From assembly GCF_001602375.1 (NCBI RefSeq), contig NZ_BCNY01000014.1, positions 434,001 through 498,000 of the forward strand: 64,000 bases of DNA, read 5' to 3'. The notes beneath the pieces are model-generated. The model was not told the origin of the DNA, did not search any database, and worked only from the letters and a program-made list of their open reading frames with translations. Origin of the DNA: Methanoculleus horonobensis. GTDB taxonomy: Archaea; Halobacteriota; Methanomicrobia; Methanomicrobiales; Methanoculleaceae. Numbering within the stretch: position 1 is the stretch's first letter; the number at the start of each line of letters is the position of its first letter. A program made the translations under genes and the position numbers. Shown here in pieces: positions 59,653 to 64,000 of the stretch.

Positions 59653-60606
59653 TCACCCGAGCACCAGGATCCGGCGGGTCAGGCTCTTGTGCACCCGCTG
59701 CTCGTGCTCCTGCAGGACGGTGAAGTGGCGGGCGGCGATCGGCGTGATGTCGCGGTGCGTGACGACGACCGCGCGCCTCCCCGGCCGGAGGATGCGCCGG
59801 ATCTCCGCGAGCGATCCGTCGTAGAGCAGGTCCATGCTCTCTCCGTGGATCCTGACCGACTGGCCGTAGGGGAGGTCGGTCACGACCGAATCAAGCGCCC
59901 CGTCGCAGATCGGGACCGCCGTGGCGTCGGCGACCAGCACGTCTGACCCCGGGAGGTTCTGCCGGTAGCCGTCGACCATCGCGGGGTCGAAGTCGCTCCC
60001 GAGGATCCGGACGCCGATCTCCCGGGCTTCGAGGAGGATCCCGCCGGTGCCGCAGAAGGGGTCGAAGACCACTTCGCCGGGGCGGACAAGGGAGATGTTG
60101 ACGAGCGCCCGGGCCATCCGGGGCATCATCACGCCGGGGTGGAAGAACGGCCGGCGCATGGGGTTCCGCGCCTCGAACGCCCCCCGGTCGATCTTCTGGA
60201 TGACGCGGCCGAAGTAGCAGCGGTCTTCCGAGACGACGGCGCGGTACTCTTCGACCGGGTCGCGGAGCGAGACCGGGCCGGCAATCAGGCTCCCGATCAG
60301 TTTTTCCAGGTCGAGCCGCTCGATATCCATCCTGCTCCCCTGGATCATCTTCCCCCGGCCGACGAACGGTTTTGCGGTCGTGATGGCGAGATCGCGGAGG
60401 AGATCCTCAAACGCCGCCCGCGTGGGCTCGCACTCCCCGAGGTACTCCATCACCACGTGCGTCAGGGCGAGGCGCCCGGCGGCCTCCGGTTCCGGGCACT
60501 CCGCGACCGCGACCTGAGCCCGCCGGTCGAGGACGGTTCCCACGCACTCCAGTTCCATGGCGGGGAGGTCGGGGTGCTCGCCGGAGAGTTCGAAGAGCAG
60601 CTTCAT
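59653..60606 (-). CDS. tRNA (guanine-10-N2) methyltransferase (TrmG10/Trm11-like)
   Basis: A 317-residue protein with an N-terminal THUMP-like domain and C-terminal methyltransferase. PFFHPGVMMPRMARALVNIS, VFDPFCGTGGILLEA (motif I), SDFDPAMVDGYRQN and VTDLPYGQS (the DLPYG catalytic motif) are typical of archaeal Trm-G10 enzymes. It makes N2-methyl or dimethyl guanosine at position 10 of tRNA. The start is the ATG at 60606; the frame is open upstream into the repeat, without conserved residues. Confidence 0.9.
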   Translation of the reverse strand: MKLLFELSGEHPDLPAMELECVGTVLDRRAQVAVAECPEPEAAGRLALTHVVMEYLGECEPTRAAFEDLLRDLAITTAKPFVGRGKMIQGSRMDIERLDLEKLIGSLIAGPVSLRDPVEEYRAVVSEDRCYFGRVIQKIDRGAFEARNPMRRPFFHPGVMMPRMARALVNISLVRPGEVVFDPFCGTGGILLEAREIGVRILGSDFDPAMVDGYRQNLPGSDVLVADATAVPICDGALDSVVTDLPYGQSVRIHGESMDLLYDGSLAEIRRILRPGRRAVVVTHRDITPIAARHFTVLQEHEQRVHKSLTRRILVLG

Positions 60607-60649
60607 TCCTATGGTATTGGGGGCGCGGGGCGATAAAGCGGGGGGATGG

Positions 60650-61140
60650 GGGGAGCGACTGGCCGTAGGGCAGGAGCTCGAGAAGAACGAAGTTCTTCGA
60701 GCGACTGGGTATAGGGCAGGATGTTGTGGGGGGTGTAAGCCCTGCACATCAGGTCGGTCGAGCTTGAAACCTGGTGGGCTCTCGGATTCACGGGAACAGC
60801 AGAAGCGGGGGAAAAGCCTGGTACGGCGGACTGTGGGGATATCGCGATTGGGGGTGGGGCTGACGGGGAGGGGGGATACTCCCCCCTCCCCTGTCTCCAT
60901 CCCATAAGTTGACGTGTAACCCCCACCCCGCCCGGCCTCCGGCCTCCTCCTCTGCACCTGCGGTGCTCAAACTCCCGCCGTCCGCTCCGCTCCCGGCAGT
61001 CGTTCCCCGCCCCAGGGGGCGGGGGCAGTGCGTGGCGATATCCGCACGAAATCCGTGCCAGGGGGTGTACGATTCCTCATTAGACGGGGGCTTACGCATT
61101 GGTAGATGCGAGTAACTCCTCTTACATGTCGTTACTCGCG
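60650..61140. repeat. Hairpin-mosaic intergenic repeat, copy H
   Basis: GAAGAACGAAGTTCTTC near 60681, GGACTGTGGGGATATCGCG near 60831 and a 12-bp GC hairpin (60865-60891) are seen. They are followed by GGCCTCCGGCC and GCACCTGCGGTGC near 60957, then GCAGTGCGTGGCGATATCC at 61025-61043. The right end has GCGAGTAAC (61108-61116) and GTTACTCGC (61131-61139), a 9-bp inverted repeat. The copy separates the G10 methyltransferase promoter from the dnaJ 3' end. No gene is visible in 60607-61240. Confidence 0.75.
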
Positions 61141-61240
61141 CTTTCGACGCTCAAATCACAGCCCGCCGACCCACCAACGGGGGCTCACACCAAAACCGTT
61201 ACCAAAAGAAGATAGTCAATAAAGCGAGAGGGAACCCCCC

Positions 61241-62395
61241 TCACTTCACCGTCTCTTTCATCTTGTCGACGACGTCCTGAAAGAAGCCCTTGCCCTTCTT
61301 TCCGCCCTTCGCGGAGGGTTTGTGCCCCTCGATCTCGAGCAGGCGCGTATAGAGTTCGCGCTCCTCGTCCGAAAGACGTGTGGGCACGACGATCCGCACC
61401 CGCACCAGCATGTCGCCGGGCTTCGTCTGCCACCGGACGCCCTCGCCCGGGATCTTCAGCCCGGTGTTGTGCTGCATGCCCGCCGGGATGTTGAGGGCGA
61501 CCGTGCGCCCGTCGATCGTCTGCACCTCGACCTCGGAGCCAAGCACCGCCTGCGCCGGGGAGATATCGACCGTCGTCTCCAGGTCGTCGCCCCGCCGGGT
61601 GAACGACCGGTGCGGCGCGACGCTGATCTCGATGTAGAGATCTCCCGCCGGCGCACCGTAATCGCCGGCGTCGCCGTAGCCCTCCATCCGGAGGCGCATG
61701 CCCGTATCCACGCCCGGCGGAACCCGGACCTTCACCGTCTGCCGGGCACGCCGGTGCCCCGTTCCGCCGCAGGCCTTGCACCGGGTCTCGGGAACCCTTC
61801 CCCGGCCGCCGCAGGCGGTGCAGGGCATCATCCGGACGAAGTTCCCGAAGATGGACTGGCTCACCTGCCGCATCTGGCCGCTGCCGCCGCAGGTCGGACA
61901 GGTGGTGGTCTTCTTCGTCTCGCTCCCCGACCCGTCGCACTCCGGACAGGGCTCGACGTGGTCGACGCCGACCTCCTTTTCGGTTCCGAGCGCCGCCTCC
62001 TCGAGCGTGATGCGCATCTTCATCAGGAGGTCGGCACCGGGGCGCGGGCCGGCACGCTGCCTGCCCCCCCCGCCGCCGAAGAAGGTCTCGAAGATGTCCC
62101 CGAACCCGGAGAAGTCGGCGCTGAAGCCGCCCGAGTATCCGCCGCCGCCGGCGTACGAGCCCTTCGACGCGCTGCTGTAGGCCTCGTGCCCCATATTGTC
62201 GTACTGGGCGCGTTTCTGCGCATCCGAGAGGACGCTGTAGGCCTCGTTGATCTTCTTGAACTTCTCCTCGGCCCCCGGCTCTTTGCAGACGTCGGGGTGG
62301 TATTTTCGCGCCAGGTTCCGGTAGGCTTTCTTGATCTCCTTATCTTCGGCGCCCTTCGAGACACCGAGGATATCATAGTAGCTGTCCGGACCCAT
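61241..62395 (-). CDS. dnaJ: Chaperone DnaJ
   Basis: A 384-residue type I Hsp40. J domain with [20 protein letters not shown] and the HPD motif ([11 protein letters not shown]), a Gly/Phe/Ser region with a run of glycines, a zinc domain with four CxxCxGxG-like repeats ([32 protein letters not shown]), and C-terminal substrate domains. It stimulates DnaK. The ATG at 62395 has GAGGTC upstream; GTG at 62404 is possible. It follows dnaK directly. Confidence 0.95.
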   Translation of the reverse strand: MGPDSYYDILGVSKGAEDKEIKKAYRNLARKYHPDVCKEPGAEEKFKKINEAYSVLSDAQKRAQYDNMGHEAYSSASKGSYAGGGGYSGGFSADFSGFGDIFETFFGGGGGRQRAGPRPGADLLMKMRITLEEAALGTEKEVGVDHVEPCPECDGSGSETKKTTTCPTCGGSGQMRQVSQSIFGNFVRMMPCTACGGRGRVPETRCKACGGTGHRRARQTVKVRVPPGVDTGMRLRMEGYGDAGDYGAPAGDLYIEISVAPHRSFTRRGDDLETTVDISPAQAVLGSEVEVQTIDGRTVALNIPAGMQHNTGLKIPGEGVRWQTKPGDMLVRVRIVVPTRLSDEERELYTRLLEIEGHKPSAKGGKKGKGFFQDVVDKMKETVK

Positions 62396-62400
62396 CGACC

Positions 62401-64000
62401 TCACTCTTTGACTTCGTAGTCGGCATCGACGACGTTATCGTCCTTCTTTGCGGCTCCCTCCGCCTGCTGCTGCTGGGCGGCGGTCGCCTGTGCCTGCTGG
62501 TACATCTTTGTCGTGAGTGCATATACCGCTTCGGTCAGGGCATCCATCTTCTGCTTGATCGCCTCGAGGTCGTCGCCGTCGAGGGCCTTCTTGAGGTCGG
62601 CGATCGCGCTCTCGATCTTCTCCCTGTCCGCGGCCTCGATCGAATCGCCCGCATCCTTCATCGCCCGCTCGGCGGTGAAGATCGCGGTGTCGGCGGTGTT
62701 CCGCAGTTCGATCTCCTCGCGATTCTTCTGGTCTTCCGCCTCGAACTTCTTCGCGTCGTCCATCATCCGCTGGATCTCGGCTTCGGACGGCCGGGAGTCC
62801 TGCGGCTTGATGGTGATCGACTGCTCGTTCCCCGTGCCGAGGTCTTTGGCCGAGACATGGACGATACCGTTCGCGTCGATATCGAACGTGACCTCGATCT
62901 GCGGGATGCCCCGCGGCGCCGGCGGGATGCCGGTGAGCTGGAACCGGCCGAGCGTGAAGTTGTCCTTCGCGAGCGCCCGCTCGCCCTGCATCACGTGGAT
63001 CTCCACCGAGGTCTGGCCGTCGGCGGCGGTCGAGAAGATCTGGCTCTTCCTCGTCGGGATGGTGGTGTTGCGCTCGATGAGCTTCGTCGCGATGCCGCCG
63101 AGCGTCTCGATCCCGAGCGAGAGCGGGGTCACATCGAGGAGCAGGACGTCCTTCGTCTCGCCGGTCAGGACGCCGGCCTGGATGGCGGCGCCGAGAGCGA
63201 CGCACTCGTCGGGGTTGATCCCTTTGTCGGGCTCCTTCTTGAGAACCTTCTTCACAGTCTCCTGGACGAGCGGGACACGGGTCGAACCTCCGACGAGGAG
63301 GACGTGGTCGATATCGTCGGCGCTCAGTTTTGCGTCGGAGAGCGCCTGCTTCACCGGCCCGAGGGTCGAGTCGACGAGGTCGCCGATGAGTTGCTCGAAC
63401 TTCGCCCGGGAGAGATCGATGTCCAGGAACTTGGGCCCGCTCTCCGTCGTGGTGATGTAGGGGAGGTTGATGTTGGTCTTCTGGACGGTGGAGAGCTCGA
63501 TCTTCGCGTTCTCTGCCGCGTCGCGCAGCCGCTGCATGGCGACCGGGTCGTTCTGGAGGTTGACGCCCTCCTTCTTCCTGAACTCGTCGGCAAGGTAGTC
63601 GACGACCCTCTTATCGAAGTCGTCGCCGCCGAGGCGGTTGTTGCCTGCGGTCGACTTGACCTCGAAGACGCCGTCGCCGAGCTGGAGGATCGAGACATCG
63701 AACGTCCCGCCGCCGAGATCATAGACGAGCACCGTGGAGTCGCCTTCCCTGTCGATGCCGTAAGCGAGCGCGCTCGCGGTCGGCTCGTTGATGATCCGGA
63801 GCACCTCGAGGCCGGCGATCGTCCCTGCGTCCTTCGTTGCCTGCCGCTGGGCGTCGTTGAAGTAGGCGGGCACCGTGATGACGGCTTTCGCGATCTTCTC
63901 GCCGAGATACTCCTCCGCGTCCAGCTTCATCTTCTGGAGGATCATCGCGGAGATCTCCTGCGGGGTGTAGGTCTTGTCCCCGATGGTGACCTTCTCGTTC
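62401..64000 (-). CDS. dnaK: Chaperone DnaK (partial, 5' end outside the window)
   Basis: The visible 532 residues are the Hsp70 chaperone without its first 80-90 residues. [35 protein letters not shown] and [12 protein letters not shown] belong to the ATPase domain; [16 protein letters not shown] starts the peptide-binding domain, and the C-terminal lid ends in a Gln/Ala-rich stretch and DADYEVKE. The order dnaK-dnaJ is usual; grpE would be expected upstream. Archaeal dnaK is thought to come from bacteria. Confidence 0.96.
   Translation of the reverse strand, partial: NEKVTIGDKTYTPQEISAMILQKMKLDAEEYLGEKIAKAVITVPAYFNDAQRQATKDAGTIAGLEVLRIINEPTASALAYGIDREGDSTVLVYDLGGGTFDVSILQLGDGVFEVKSTAGNNRLGGDDFDKRVVDYLADEFRKKEGVNLQNDPVAMQRLRDAAENAKIELSTVQKTNINLPYITTTESGPKFLDIDLSRAKFEQLIGDLVDSTLGPVKQALSDAKLSADDIDHVLLVGGSTRVPLVQETVKKVLKKEPDKGINPDECVALGAAIQAGVLTGETKDVLLLDVTPLSLGIETLGGIATKLIERNTTIPTRKSQIFSTAADGQTSVEIHVMQGERALAKDNFTLGRFQLTGIPPAPRGIPQIEVTFDIDANGIVHVSAKDLGTGNEQSITIKPQDSRPSEAEIQRMMDDAKKFEAEDQKNREEIELRNTADTAIFTAERAMKDAGDSIEAADREKIESAIADLKKALDGDDLEAIKQKMDALTEAVYALTTKMYQQAQATAAQQQQAEGAAKKDDNVVDADYEVKE

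Noticed and set aside
61081..61140. A tRNA-like fold near the right end of copy H
   Set aside because: Only one stem-loop pairs well; no acceptor stem or T arm can be drawn.

Overview
The window looks like chromosomal DNA from a hydrogenotrophic and formate-using methanogen of the order Methanomicrobiales, most like Methanoculleus. I infer this from the GC-rich archaeal gene set: archaeal lipid genes (CarS, a Tes-type radical SAM enzyme), an Mvh-like [NiFe]-hydrogenase, FdhAB, FmdE-type proteins, archaeal DnaG primase, TATA-type promoters and very short intergenic gaps. No ribosomal RNA, CRISPR array, transposase or integrase was seen. One tRNA gene is present, tRNA-Pro(UGG).

Layout. 0-0.7 kb: end of a betaine-type ABC substrate-binding protein. 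1.5-4.9 kb: carS-pyrE-purD-argF, divergent from tes (4.96-6.4 kb). 6.6-7.5 kb: an alanine dehydrogenase/ornithine cyclodeaminase homologue with a damaged-looking 5' end. 7.8-14.75 kb: an unusual hydrogenase island in two minus-strand blocks. One block is ferredoxin, V4R protein, hydrogenase small and large subunits, a roadblock protein and a two-domain roadblock protein. The other is a maturation protease, a PATAN/DUF2226-like protein, a membrane-anchored roadblock-like protein and a MinD ATPase. 14.8-20.7 kb: a RimK-type ligase, UPF0058, DnaG, DUF167, then GNAT-DUF2156-pyrC. 20.7-22.3 kb: hypC-hypA-hypE. 22.7-33 kb: methyltransferase, MsrB, lipoprotein, iron-sulfur flavoprotein, a 1164-residue HEAT protein, GalT-like, GT4, and a zinc ribbon/AmrS/Mut7-C row. 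33-37.4 kb: UMP kinase, tRNA-Pro/nth, and a PiT phosphate transporter with its DUF47 partner. 37.7-40.3 kb: a PAPS-reductase/cysteine-desulfurase fusion. 40.9-49.6 kb: a formate/molybdenum island (fdhD, VOC, fdhB, fdhA, FmdE-like, TrmO-FmdE fusion, MoeA-PBP fusion). 49.6-54.1 kb: a SnoaL protein, META-domain surface proteins, dPGM and a small protein behind a phased operator array. 54.6-60.6 kb: MalQ, DUF2795, methyltransferase/TIGR04255, a dolichol-kinase-like protein, a membrane/zinc-ribbon protein and a tRNA G10 methyltransferase. 61.2-64 kb: dnaJ and dnaK (cut by the window end).

A second theme is an interspersed family of intergenic mosaics, seen eight times. They are built from short perfect inverted repeats with 3-4 nt spacers, one long GC hairpin and shared border motifs. 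They lie at gene 3' ends, mostly where two genes converge, and one copy supplies the C-terminus of a methyltransferase gene.

The formate, hydrogenase and Hyp genes together fit a cell living on H2/CO2 and formate. The hydrogenase island adds what looks like a signalling or spatial-control layer (roadblock, V4R, MinD) and is my main candidate for an undescribed system.
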